Notes under the pieces: model-generated
Told to the model about the DNA's origin: nothing
What the model saw: only the letters and a program-made list of their open reading frames with translations
Databases searched by the model: none
Position numbers and translations under genes: made by a program
DNA from: CAG-390 sp003523225
GTDB lineage: Bacteria > Bacillota > Clostridia > Oscillospirales > CAG-272
Direction of reading: 5' to 3'
DNA: 14,753 nt
NCBI GenBank assembly: GCA_902461815.1
Contig: CABPZE010000035.1
Location: 1 to 14,753, forward strand
Part shown: piece after piece, positions 1 to 7,503 of the stretch
How the letters are laid out: the number at the start of each line of letters is the position of its first letter
Numbering within the stretch: position 1 is the stretch's first letter

Positions 1-120
1 GCGCAAAGAAAAAGCTTGGCAAAAAGAAAGCGCCATAAGGGGATTTCGCCGCCTGAGGGCGGCGACGAGGGCTTCGCGCCCTCGACCGCGCCGCCTTTTG
101 AAAAAGGCGGGCGAAAACTT
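1..120. repeat. Composite intergenic repeat: A-rich motif plus three hairpins
   Basis: This noncoding stretch begins with A-rich near-repeats (CAAAGAAAAAGC, then CAAAAAGAAAGC). Three back-to-back hairpins follow: arms 47-53/58-64 (CGCCGCC, loop 4), 66-72/78-84 (CGAGGGC, loop 5) and 91-98/103-110 (CCGCCTTT, 4-nt loop). The first 12 bases are identical to the last 12 bases of the window (14742-14753), so the A-rich part occurs at both edges. The layout resembles the dispersed hairpin-rich intergenic elements of gut clostridia, but that is from memory and the left part may be cut off by the window edge. I see no gene in 1-228. Confidence 0.5.
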
Positions 121-163
121 TCATCAAACTGACGAAAGCCCTTACTTGGGTATACAGGATGAA

Positions 164-192
164 AAGGACTGCCACGAAGTGCGGCAGTCCTT
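164..192 (-). terminator. Terminator of the pheS-yitT-pheT unit
   Basis: On the minus strand the arms AAGGACTGCC and GGCAGTCCTT form a 10-bp stem, with the second arm running into TTTTC. It lies about 35 nt past the stop of the 123-aa gene, as expected for an intrinsic terminator. Its core closely matches the hairpin after pckG at the other end of the window. Confidence 0.75.
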
Positions 193-228
193 AAATTATT
201 CATTTATTCATCCGAAAGTGCTGCAGGA

Positions 229-600
229 TCAGAATCTGAGCGTATAGTCCGGTGTAAAATAGGATCTTACCCGCTCGGCATCCTCTTTGGTGAGGTAGCG
301 GTAAACCGTCCCGCCGTCCTCAAGAAAGGGAAATTCTCGCGTGTGCGGTCCGGTCCCGTCGAAAAATATCACGGTATCGACCACATCAGCATCCGCTTCA
401 ATATATCTGCTTTCGTCAAAAGCACGGGCGGATTTTTCGTCCGTGGGCAGACCGGCTCCGTATATAATGACATTTCCTTTGCCGTCAGGCGCGGTCATAT
501 CATGCCTGTATACTGCCGGCGTCCGACGCTCGCCGCCGTCGTGGATCAGCGCCATGCACCTGATATATTGGAAATGACCGAAAAAGATCTCATTTTCCAT
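229..600 (-). CDS. Hypothetical protein, 123 aa, last gene of the Phe operon
   Basis: I do not recognise this family. The predicted protein is soluble, acidic and rich in aromatic residues, with no signal peptide, membrane segment or nucleotide-binding motif. It begins MENEIFFGHF and ends YFTPDYTLRF. A GAGG Shine-Dalgarno lies about 9 nt before the ATG (598-600), which supports real translation. It starts 27 nt after the pheT stop and is followed by a good terminator, so it probably ends the pheS-yitT-pheT transcript. Composition and codon use look like those of its neighbours. Operon position alone does not show a role in tRNA charging; it could be a lineage-specific passenger. Confidence 0.7.
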   Translation of the reverse strand: MENEIFFGHFQYIRCMALIHDGGERRTPAVYRHDMTAPDGKGNVIIYGAGLPTDEKSARAFDESRYIEADADVVDTVIFFDGTGPHTREFPFLEDGGTVYRYLTKEDAERVRSYFTPDYTLRF

Positions 601-627
601 CCGGTTTACCTCGCACCGAAGATAATT

Positions 628-3021
628 TCAGCTTCTGAGCTTTATTCCCAGCTCACGGTCAAGTGCCGCTATAATTTTCGCGGTATCCTTTTCCGATTCC
701 TCCTGGGTCAGCGTATGATCCGAGGAGCGGAGGGTAACGCGCATTGAAACGCTCTTGCGTCCCGCGCCGACCTGAATGCCGCGGTAAATGTCAAAGAGCT
801 TGATGTCCTCGACAAGACGTCCGCCGGCGTTTCTGATCGTATCCTCGATCGTTCCGACCTCAAGAGCTTCGTCGCAGACGAAAGACAGGTCGCGCGTCAC
901 TGCCGGGTATTTGGGGAGCGGACGGTACTCCGTCTCTCCTTTTTTGTGCGCCATAAGCACAGGCACACGTATCTCGGCGGCGTACACCGGAACTGTAAAG
1001 CCGTAGTTGTCCGCAACAGAGGGATGTATCTGACCGACAACTCCGATAAGCTCGCCGTCCGCCAGCATTGCCGCACATCTTCCGGGATGGAAGGTGGGGT
1101 CATCGCTTCTCGCCGCAAACTTTACATTCGCTCCGACAAGTCCGAACAGGCTCTCGCAGATACCCTTTATAGTGTAGAAATCACATCCGCCGTACATTCC
1201 GAGAGTCAGGGACACCGGCTCGTCGGGAAGCTCTGCGGGATCATCCTTGGGCAGATAGACCGTAGCCATTTCGTAAAGGCGCAGGTTCTCGTTGTTGAAG
1301 TTGTTGTTCCGCGCCAGCACCTCGAGCATTGAGGGCAGCGCCGTGGTTCTCATAACGCTGGTATCCTCGCCCAGCGGGTTGCGTATGACCACCGAACGGC
1401 GGAGCGGGTCTGATTCGGGGCGGTTTATCTTATCGTAGTATTTTGGGCTGATGAATGAGAAGGTCTGTATTTCGGAAAGACCCATACCGATAAGGGCGCG
1501 TTCAAGCGTCAGCTCAAAATTCTGCTTTGGAGTGCGCTTGCCTTCGGTCGTGCGCGCGCAGATAGGCGTTGACTGAATGGTGTTGTACCCGTACATACGG
1601 ATGACCTCCTCGGCAAGGTCGGCAGTGCCGAGAACATCGTCGCGCCACGAGGGAATGACCACGCTGCCGCCGTCAAGCTCAAAGCCAAGTCTTGAGAGCA
1701 CGCGGCGCATATAATCCTCCGGCACATCAGTACCGAGGAAAGCGTTGATCTTTGCGGAATCGAACCCGACAGTGCGCAGCTCCTTTTTGCCGGGGTAAAC
1801 GTCTATTATGCCGTCCACCACCGCGCCTGCACCCAGCAGCTCGACCAGCTCGCAGGCGCGCTCGATTGCAGGGAGAGTGTTTTCGGGGTCAAGTCCCTTT
1901 TCATAGCGTGCGGAGCTTTCTGTTCTCATGCCCTGCTTTTTTGCCGAAACACGCACCGAAGCTCCCATGAAATTGGCGCTTTCAAATACAACGGTTGCGG
2001 TTGACGGGGTGATCTCGCTGTTAGCGCCGCCCATGATACCGGCAAGCGCCACCGCTTTGTTTTTATCGGATATAACAAGAGTCGAAGCGTCAAGAATGTG
2101 ATCCTTATCGTCGAGCGAACGGAAAGCCTCACCCTCAGCGGCGCGACGGACGGATATTGCCGCCCCGTCAAGGCACTTGTAATCAAAGGCGTGCATGGGC
2201 TGACCGTACTCGAGCATGACATAGTTGGTTATGTCGACGATGTTGTTTATCGGGCGCACTCCCGAGGCGCGCAGACGCGCTCTCAGCCACAGTGGCGATG
2301 GAGCTATCTTTACATTTTTGACCACACGCGCGGTGTAACGCGGGCAAAGGTCGGGCGCGTCAATTCTGACCGAGAGATAATTTCCGATGGAATCCCCGTC
2401 ACCCGCGGTGCGGACCTCGGGCGTGTGGAGCTTCAGCTCGCGGTCAAAGGACACCGCCGCCTCACGCGCCAGACCGATAACGGACAGGCAGTCGGGACGG
2501 TTGGGTGTGATCTCAAATTCCACGGCGGTATCGGAAAGCCGCAGCGCCTCGCGGATATCCCTGCCTATCATCGGCGCGAACTCCTCGCCAAGGATCAGTA
2601 TCCCGTCAGCAATAGCACCGGGCATATAGTGCTCGTCAAGTGACAGCTCGCCGATCGAGCAAAGCATTCCATTTGAGGCTGCGCCGCGCAGCTTGCCCGC
2701 CTTTATGGTAACGCCGCCGGGAAGGTGAGCCGTCGCCACGGCTACCGGAACGATAGCGCCCTCAAAAACATTCTGAGCGCCGGTCACTATCTGTATGGTT
2801 TCCGCGCCGCCTACGTCAAGGTCGCATATCTGAAGATGATCGCTGTTTTCATGCTTGCGGAGCGCGACGATACGCCCCACCTTTACATTCTGAATATCCT
2901 CGCCCAGAACCTCAAAGCCCTCGACCTTAGAGCCGGTGGCGGTCATTCTGTCGCAGAACTGCTTTGTATCTATTCCTGCCGTATCAACAAATTCGGCAAG
3001 CCATTCAAGAGATAAGATCAT
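628..3021 (-). CDS. pheT: Phenylalanine--tRNA ligase beta subunit
   Basis: Beta chain of the cytoplasmic alpha2-beta2 PheRS, which charges tRNA-Phe with phenylalanine at the expense of ATP. At 797 aa it is the usual bacterial length. Domains in order: N-terminal opening MILSLEWLAEFVD, EMAP-II-like tRNA-binding domain (about 40-150), the B3/4 editing region (about 215-385, with EITPNRPDCLS at 170-180 just before and MHAFD at 276-280), B5 (about 413-482, ending DLAEEVIRMYGY), a catalytic-like core to about 700, and a C-terminal FDX-ACB anticodon-binding domain (about 704-797, opening near LPKYPAVTRD). The start is set by homology; the nearest Shine-Dalgarno (AAAGGA) is unusually far, about 16 nt upstream. 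It is separated from its partner pheS by yitT, which is unusual. Confidence 0.97.
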   Translation of the reverse strand: MILSLEWLAEFVDTAGIDTKQFCDRMTATGSKVEGFEVLGEDIQNVKVGRIVALRKHENSDHLQICDLDVGGAETIQIVTGAQNVFEGAIVPVAVATAHLPGGVTIKAGKLRGAASNGMLCSIGELSLDEHYMPGAIADGILILGEEFAPMIGRDIREALRLSDTAVEFEITPNRPDCLSVIGLAREAAVSFDRELKLHTPEVRTAGDGDSIGNYLSVRIDAPDLCPRYTARVVKNVKIAPSPLWLRARLRASGVRPINNIVDITNYVMLEYGQPMHAFDYKCLDGAAISVRRAAEGEAFRSLDDKDHILDASTLVISDKNKAVALAGIMGGANSEITPSTATVVFESANFMGASVRVSAKKQGMRTESSARYEKGLDPENTLPAIERACELVELLGAGAVVDGIIDVYPGKKELRTVGFDSAKINAFLGTDVPEDYMRRVLSRLGFELDGGSVVIPSWRDDVLGTADLAEEVIRMYGYNTIQSTPICARTTEGKRTPKQNFELTLERALIGMGLSEIQTFSFISPKYYDKINRPESDPLRRSVVIRNPLGEDTSVMRTTALPSMLEVLARNNNFNNENLRLYEMATVYLPKDDPAELPDEPVSLTLGMYGGCDFYTIKGICESLFGLVGANVKFAARSDDPTFHPGRCAAMLADGELIGVVGQIHPSVADNYGFTVPVYAAEIRVPVLMAHKKGETEYRPLPKYPAVTRDLSFVCDEALEVGTIEDTIRNAGGRLVEDIKLFDIYRGIQVGAGRKSVSMRVTLRSSDHTLTQEESEKDTAKIIAALDRELGIKLRS

Positions 3022-3076
3022 AATTTGTACCGGAATATCCTTTCATTTATTTTTGCGTTTTGCGCGTAGTGCCCGC

Positions 3077-3958
3077 TCAGCCGGTCTGTCTGAAGCCCTT
3101 GCCGATAATATCACCGGAGTTGGAGATAAGCACAAAGGCGTCCTTATCCACTGTGCGGACAAATTCACGCATATGCATAGCCTGAGCACGGTTCATGACG
3201 ACCAGCAGAAGCGTGCGCTTCTCGCCGGTATAACAGCCAACCCCTTCCCACCTTGTTGCGCCGCGGTGGAGGGTGGACTCGATATACGCCACGATAGGCT
3301 CCGGCTTTGATGTGACGATAATGAAAAACTTAGATATATTGATATTTTCGATCACGGAGTCAACAAGGAACGCCTTGGCAAGCAGTCCGAGCAGTGAAAA
3401 CAGCCCGGTTTTGACTCCGAACGTGAAGAAGGCAATTACGACGACCGCCATATCCGCCATAAGCAAGGCACGCCCGACCTCGATCTTCAGATACTTTTTA
3501 AGTATCAGCGCCAGAATGTCCGTGCCGCCCGTCGAGCCGTCGCAGTTGAAGACCATTGCCGACCCGATACCCGGCAGCAGCACCGCAAAGCACAGCTCAA
3601 GCAGCGGCTGATCGGTAAGCGGCTCGGTCATGGGGCAGACAAGCTCAAGCAGGGACAGCGCACCGGACAAAAGCAGGCTGCAATATACCGTGCGTATGCC
3701 TATCTTGCGTCCGAGAAAAATAAAGCCGATCAGAAGATAGAGTATGTTTAGCGCCGTCACTATCTGCGCGGGGGTTATAAAGGGGATAACGCTGCCAAGC
3801 ACCACTGAAAGACCGCTGACCCCACCCATAGCAAAATTGTTCGGATACTTGAAAAAGTATATGCCTGCGGCAAGTATCAGCGTTCCGAGCGTCATGAGCG
3901 CCCAGTCGCGCGCCCTCTCTTTGCCTGATGAGTTGCTTATTTTACCCTGCTCCGCCAT
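3077..3958 (-). CDS. YitT-family membrane protein (DUF161 + DUF2179)
   Basis: A 293-aa integral membrane protein of the YitT family, whose transport or signalling role is not firmly established. About six to seven hydrophobic segments are visible (near 19-36, 45-60, 66-84, 90-108, 120-138, 165-181 and 185-199). Family hallmarks are NNFAMGGVSGLS (40-51) and GSTGGTDILAL (141-151). The soluble C-terminal DUF2179 domain (about 215-290) contains TSKPE, HRGAT and ISNSGDIIGKGF. The ATG (3956-3958) follows the pheS TGA after a single base, and no Shine-Dalgarno is visible, which points to translation coupled to pheS. A start at Met22 is possible, but it would clip the first membrane segment. It sits between pheS and pheT under the Phe T-box. 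Confidence 0.93.
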   Translation of the reverse strand: MAEQGKISNSSGKERARDWALMTLGTLILAAGIYFFKYPNNFAMGGVSGLSVVLGSVIPFITPAQIVTALNILYLLIGFIFLGRKIGIRTVYCSLLLSGALSLLELVCPMTEPLTDQPLLELCFAVLLPGIGSAMVFNCDGSTGGTDILALILKKYLKIEVGRALLMADMAVVVIAFFTFGVKTGLFSLLGLLAKAFLVDSVIENINISKFFIIVTSKPEPIVAYIESTLHRGATRWEGVGCYTGEKRTLLLVVMNRAQAMHMREFVRTVDKDAFVLISNSGDIIGKGFRQTG

Positions 3959-3959
3959 A

Positions 3960-4973
3960 TCAGAACTGGGAGATAAAGCGGATGTCGTTCTCGTAAAGCA
4001 GTCTCATATCGTCAATGTGATACTTAAGCAGTGCAATTCTTTCAATACCGAGTCCGAATGCAAAGCCCGAATATTCCTCCGGGTCAATGCCGCAGCCGCT
4101 CAGCACGTGCGGATGCACCATTCCGGCGCCGAGGATCTCGATCCAGCCCTCGCCCTTGCAAAGCCGACAGCCCTTTCCGCCGCATGCAAAGCAGGAGACG
4201 TCAACCTCCGCCGACGGCTCGGTGAACGGGAAATGATGCGGGCGGAAGCGTATGCGCGTCTGCTCACCGAACATATTCTTTGCAAACAGCTCAAGCATTC
4301 CCTTAAGGTCTCCCATAGTGATGCCGTGATCGACCACAAGCCCCTCAAGCTGATGGAACAGCGGGGAGTGCGTGGCGTCCACATCATCAGAGCGGTACAC
4401 ACGTCCGGGAGAGATTATACGTATCGGCGGCTTCTGCTTTTCCATGACCCTTACCTGAACCGGGGAGGTCTGCGAGCGAAGCAGAATGTTGTCGGTGATA
4501 TAAAAGGTGTCCTGAGTGTCACGCGCCGGGTGATTCTCCGGAATGTTGAGCGCCTGGAAGTTGTAGTAATCGTACTCGACCTCAGGCCCTTCGGCAATGG
4601 AAAAGCCAAGTCCGAGGAATATTTCCTCAAGGTCGCGGCGGACGACTGTCAGCGGGTGGCTGTGTCCGATGGCGGGAGCGTTGCCGGGAGCGGTCACGTC
4701 AACACGTTCGGCAAGCAGCTGTGCCTCAAGCGCCTTCTGCTTCTGCGCCGCGGAGCGTTCGGCAAGCGCGTTTTCTATTTCCCCGCGTATCTGGTTGGCA
4801 AGCTGACCTATTACAGGTCTTTCTTCGGCAGAAAGTCCCGCCATACCGCGCAGAACTGCGGTAAGCTCACCCTTTTTGCCGAGATAGCGAACTCTCAGGG
4901 CTTCAAGATCCGCGTCGCAGGCGGATATCCGCTCAAGAGCCTCGGCACGGATCTTCTGAAGAATTTCTTTCAT
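3960..4973 (-). CDS. pheS: Phenylalanine--tRNA ligase alpha subunit
   Basis: Catalytic alpha chain of PheRS, a class II synthetase that forms phenylalanyl-adenylate and transfers it to tRNA-Phe together with PheT. At 337 aa it matches the bacterial norm. Residues about 1-90 are the N-terminal coiled-coil tRNA-binding arm. The class II core follows: HPARDTQDTFYI (148-159), motif 2 around GRVYRSDDVDATHSPLFHQ (190-208) and motif 3 GFAFGLGIERIAL (303-315). Four cysteines spaced C261-x2-C264-x4-C269-x2-C272 form a zinc-ribbon-like insertion seen in many clostridial PheS proteins. The ATG (4971-4973) has AAAGGA about 12 nt upstream. Expression should be gated by the T-box leader directly upstream. 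The stop lies one base before the yitT start. Confidence 0.97.
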   Translation of the reverse strand: MKEILQKIRAEALERISACDADLEALRVRYLGKKGELTAVLRGMAGLSAEERPVIGQLANQIRGEIENALAERSAAQKQKALEAQLLAERVDVTAPGNAPAIGHSHPLTVVRRDLEEIFLGLGFSIAEGPEVEYDYYNFQALNIPENHPARDTQDTFYITDNILLRSQTSPVQVRVMEKQKPPIRIISPGRVYRSDDVDATHSPLFHQLEGLVVDHGITMGDLKGMLELFAKNMFGEQTRIRFRPHHFPFTEPSAEVDVSCFACGGKGCRLCKGEGWIEILGAGMVHPHVLSGCGIDPEEYSGFAFGLGIERIALLKYHIDDMRLLYENDIRFISQF

Positions 4974-5056
4974 TTGCGGTTTTATTCCTTTCGGTTTTGT
5001 CTTGTTTTGTTTTGCTGGTTATGCACATGGTATCATCCGGTGCGTGTTCCGGGCAT

Positions 5057-5083
5057 AAAAAAAGCCCGTCCGAATCAGGACGG
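5057..5083 (-). terminator. T-box attenuator terminator
   Basis: On the minus strand CCGTCC (5083-5078) pairs with GGACGG (5071-5066), followed by GC and seven T (5063-5057). It directly follows the T-box sequence and is the OFF-state terminator of the riboswitch. Confidence 0.9.
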
Positions 5084-5277
5084 AGCACAGCGCCGCGGTA
5101 CCACCCGAATTCCGGCGAAAAAACATCGCCGGCTCTCAAAGGACGTATAACGGCGCCGCCGGGATCGGCTACAGGCGACATAGTCGCTTTGACCTCTCCT
5201 GCTACGAAGCGAAATGCCTGCACGCGCGAACGACCGCTTTCAGCCGTGGCGGTCTCTCTGTTGAACGCTTGTGCGTG
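5057..5277 (-). promoter_or_regulatory. Phe-specific T-box riboswitch leader of pheS
   Basis: The minus strand carries the T-box hallmark GGGTGGTACCGCGG (5106-5093), whose UGGU can pair with the ACCA end of uncharged tRNA. Upstream, AGAGAG (5259-5254) opens a Stem I hairpin with GACCGC (5254-5249) pairing GCGGTC (5237-5232). The specifier is most likely UUC (5213-5211) in the context ATTTCGCTTCGTAGC, which codes for Phe and fits the gene downstream. A 7-bp stem III-like hairpin pairs 5132-5126 with 5118-5112. Uncharged tRNA-Phe should stabilise the antiterminator and let transcription reach pheS, yitT, pheT and the 123-aa gene. The remaining leader (4974-5056) is A/C-rich and holds the pheS ribosome site. 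Confidence 0.93.
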
Positions 5278-5310
5278 AAGGCAAACTTCATCACTGCATT
5301 TATAAATTTT

Positions 5311-5339
5311 AGTATATCACATCTTCCGTCGGTTTTCAA
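5311..5339 (-). promoter_or_regulatory. Sigma-A promoter of the pheS operon
   Basis: On the minus strand a -35 TTGAAA (5339-5334) and a -10 TATACT (5316-5311) are separated by exactly 17 nt, giving a start near 5304, just before T-box Stem I. A/T tracts upstream (about 5345-5385) could act as an UP element. Confidence 0.82.
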
Positions 5340-5394
5340 GAGCTTCAGAAAAAAATCCTTCAAAATCCGAAAAATTTTTTCTACCCGTAAATGC

Positions 5395-5420
5395 GGAAGG
5401 CGGACGCAAGCCCGCCTTCC
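5395..5420. terminator. Hairpin after DUF1294 gene, probable terminator
   Basis: GGAAGGCGG (5395-5403) and CCGCCTTCC (5412-5420) form a perfect 9-bp stem with an 8-nt loop. It starts about 10 nt past the stop of the DUF1294 gene, so it probably ends the gltX-glnS unit. The better T-run (TTTTT at 5424-5428) is on the plus-strand side; the minus side reads only GCATTT. It may work in both directions. Confidence 0.55.
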
Positions 5421-5429
5421 CCGTTTTTG

Positions 5430-5747
5430 TCAAAAGATAAAGGATATACTCATATAATTGGCAAAAACATATATCAGCGCCGCCTGAATTATCAGTATCA
5501 GCGGGATACCTATCATGAATTTCGGATGGCGGGTCTTGTGCCTGATAATCAGCATTGTAAGCAGCATGGCGGCGGAGCCGCCGACCACCGACAGGGCGAT
5601 AAGAGAGCTTTCCCTTATCCTGCCGGACGGGCGGCGTTTCGCCGCCCATTTGTCGTAAACTGTGACAATAACGGATATAAGCGATATCAGCGCAAGGTAC
5701 GCCGCCGCTATCAAGAGTGGCAGTCTGCCGGTAATAGTGACCGGCAT
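5430..5747 (-). CDS. DUF1294 small membrane protein
   Basis: A 105-aa protein with three hydrophobic segments (about 8-30, 48-67 and 78-97). The conserved DUF1294 pattern is clear: YDKWAAKRR (31-39), RIRE (43-46), GGS (56-58) and RHKTRHPKF (69-77) ahead of a hydrophobic segment. The family is found as small inner-membrane proteins, sometimes fused to cold-shock or nucleic-acid-binding domains; its biochemical role is unknown. The ATG (5745-5747) follows the glnS TAA after one base and has no visible Shine-Dalgarno, so its translation is probably coupled to glnS. It ends the gltX-glnS unit. Family assignment is fairly sure; any function is not. Confidence 0.9.
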   Translation of the reverse strand: MPVTITGRLPLLIAAAYLALISLISVIVTVYDKWAAKRRPSGRIRESSLIALSVVGGSAAMLLTMLIIRHKTRHPKFMIGIPLILIIQAALIYVFANYMSISFIF

Positions 5748-5748
5748 T

Positions 5749-7443
5749 TTACTGCTTTTTGGGATAGCTGTCCTTCAGCCCGACAATGCGGTTGAAGGTA
5801 TCGGCGTTCTTGGTGTCCTTGACATAATATCCGTTGCGCACGAACTGGAAGCGCTCGCCCGGAGCGGCGTCGGCAAGCGACGGCTCGATCATGCAGCCCT
5901 CGAGCTTTGTGACCGAGTTGGGATTAAGATAATCCCCGTAGGTCTTGCCCTCCGGCATATCGTCGATATTTTCAAGCGTAAAGAGGTAATCGTAAAGCAT
6001 TACGTCGGCGCGGCGGGCATACTCTGCGGAAAGCCAGTGGATAGTACCCTTGACCTTTCTTCCGTCGGCGGGATTGCCGTTTCCGGTCTCAAGGTCGGCT
6101 GTGCAGTGAACGGCGGCGACGCTGCCGTCCGCATTATGCTCGACGGATACGCATTTCACGATATACGCGCCCATAAGCCTTACCTCTCCTTCCGGCTTGA
6201 GACGGAAGAATTTAGGCGGGGGCAGCTCCGCAAAATCGTCGGCGTCGATATAAAGCTCACGGGTGAACGGAAGCGGGCGCGTCCCGGCATCCGGAGCCTG
6301 AGGATTATTCGGAAGCTCGAAATACTCGGTCTTTCCCTCGGGATAATTGTCAATGATGAGCTTCAGCGGCTTCATGACCGCAATACGGCGCGGCGCGGTC
6401 GCATTCAGCTCCTCGCGGATGCAATGCTCAAGCAGCTCGATATCCACCACGCTGTAAGCCTTTGAAACTCCGGCACGGTCAACAAAATCAAATATTGCGG
6501 ACGGAGTATAGCCGCGGCGGCGCAGACCGCACAGCGTAGGCATACGGGGGTCGTCCCACCCGTCCACAAGACCCGTCTCGACAAGCTGACGCAGATATCT
6601 CTTGCTCATCACCGTGTGCGTGACATTAAGCCGCGCAAACTCGCGCTGCTTCGGCTTGGGGTCGAATCCGATATTGTCCACCACCCACTCGTAAAGGGGA
6701 CGGTGATTTTCAAATTCCAGCGAGCAGCAGGAGTGCGTTATGCCCTCAAGCGCGTCCTGTATCGGGTGCGCATAGTCGTAAAGAGGATATATGCACCACT
6801 TATTGCCCTGACGGTGATGGTCGGTGTGCAGAATACGGTATATGGCGGGGTCGCGCATATTCATATTCGGAGAGGACATATCAATTTTTGCGCGCAGAGT
6901 GTGCGAGCCGTCGGGGAACTCACCGTTCTTCATACGCTCGAAAAGCTCAAGATTTTCCTCCACGGAGCGGTTGCGGAAGGGGGATTCGCGCCCCGGCTCG
7001 GTAAGCGTTCCGCGGTATTCCTTCATCTGCTCGGCGGAAAGATCGTCAACATACGCCTTGCCGTCCTTGATGAGCTTTACAGCAAACTCGTAGCATTTGT
7101 CAAAATAGTCGGAACCGTAAAACACGCCGCCGTTAGGCTCACAGCCGAGCCATTTAAGATCCTCGTAGATCGACTGCACGTATTCGTCCCCCTCGCGAAC
7201 CGGGTTGGTGTCGTCGTAGCGCAGATTGAACAGTCCGTGATATTTGCGCGCTATCTGGTAGTTTATGCGTATCGCCTTAGCCGAACCGATGTGGAGATAT
7301 CCGTTTGGTTCGGGAGGAAAACGCGTGTGTATCTTAAGCTCGGGGTTGAGCCGCAGATCCTCGTCGATTATATCGTGTATGAAGTTGCCGCTTATTTCAT
7401 TTTCTGCGGCTTCCGCTCTTACGTCTTCGTTTGTGTTTTCCAT
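5749..7443 (-). CDS. glnS: Glutamine--tRNA ligase
   Basis: Class I synthetase that charges tRNA-Gln directly with glutamine and ATP in the cytoplasm. At 564 aa it has normal GlnRS length. The nucleotide-binding core opens with FPPEPNGYLHIGSAKA, with the HIGH-type motif at 51-54. The GlnRS/GluRS region DDTNP lies at 77-81, and the KMSKS-type loop VMSKR at 278-282 is followed by GLRRRGYTP (306-314), characteristic of GlnRS rather than bacterial GluRS. The C-terminal half (about 340-564) is the two-barrel anticodon-binding region. The ATG (7441-7443) has a modest AAAGG about 13 nt upstream. It lies 60 nt after gltX with no convincing terminator between, so the two are probably cotranscribed. Many Firmicutes lack GlnRS and make Gln-tRNA by transamidation. 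Confidence 0.96.
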   Translation of the reverse strand: MENTNEDVRAEAAENEISGNFIHDIIDEDLRLNPELKIHTRFPPEPNGYLHIGSAKAIRINYQIARKYHGLFNLRYDDTNPVREGDEYVQSIYEDLKWLGCEPNGGVFYGSDYFDKCYEFAVKLIKDGKAYVDDLSAEQMKEYRGTLTEPGRESPFRNRSVEENLELFERMKNGEFPDGSHTLRAKIDMSSPNMNMRDPAIYRILHTDHHRQGNKWCIYPLYDYAHPIQDALEGITHSCCSLEFENHRPLYEWVVDNIGFDPKPKQREFARLNVTHTVMSKRYLRQLVETGLVDGWDDPRMPTLCGLRRRGYTPSAIFDFVDRAGVSKAYSVVDIELLEHCIREELNATAPRRIAVMKPLKLIIDNYPEGKTEYFELPNNPQAPDAGTRPLPFTRELYIDADDFAELPPPKFFRLKPEGEVRLMGAYIVKCVSVEHNADGSVAAVHCTADLETGNGNPADGRKVKGTIHWLSAEYARRADVMLYDYLFTLENIDDMPEGKTYGDYLNPNSVTKLEGCMIEPSLADAAPGERFQFVRNGYYVKDTKNADTFNRIVGLKDSYPKKQ

Positions 7444-7503
7444 GATATTCAGAAAGCCTTTCTTAGCTGTTTTTCCGCAAACACGGATGACTTATTTTTA
7501 ATA

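Noticed and set aside
47..110. CRISPR-like tandem structure from three hairpins
   Set aside because: The hairpins differ in sequence and there is no regular repeat-spacer pattern.
3744..5150. 468-codon plus-strand frame across pheS and its leader
   Set aside because: It runs antisense through pheS, part of yitT and the T-box, with no domain or ribosome site; a shadow frame.
4933..5278. Short frames on both strands inside the pheS leader
   Set aside because: They translate the T-box RNA structures; conserved RNA motifs explain the sequence, and I saw no leader peptide with Phe runs.
7444..7503. Terminator or promoter between gltX and glnS
   Set aside because: Only a 4-bp stem (TCCG/CGGA) before AAAAAC on the minus strand and no hexamer pair; the genes look cotranscribed.
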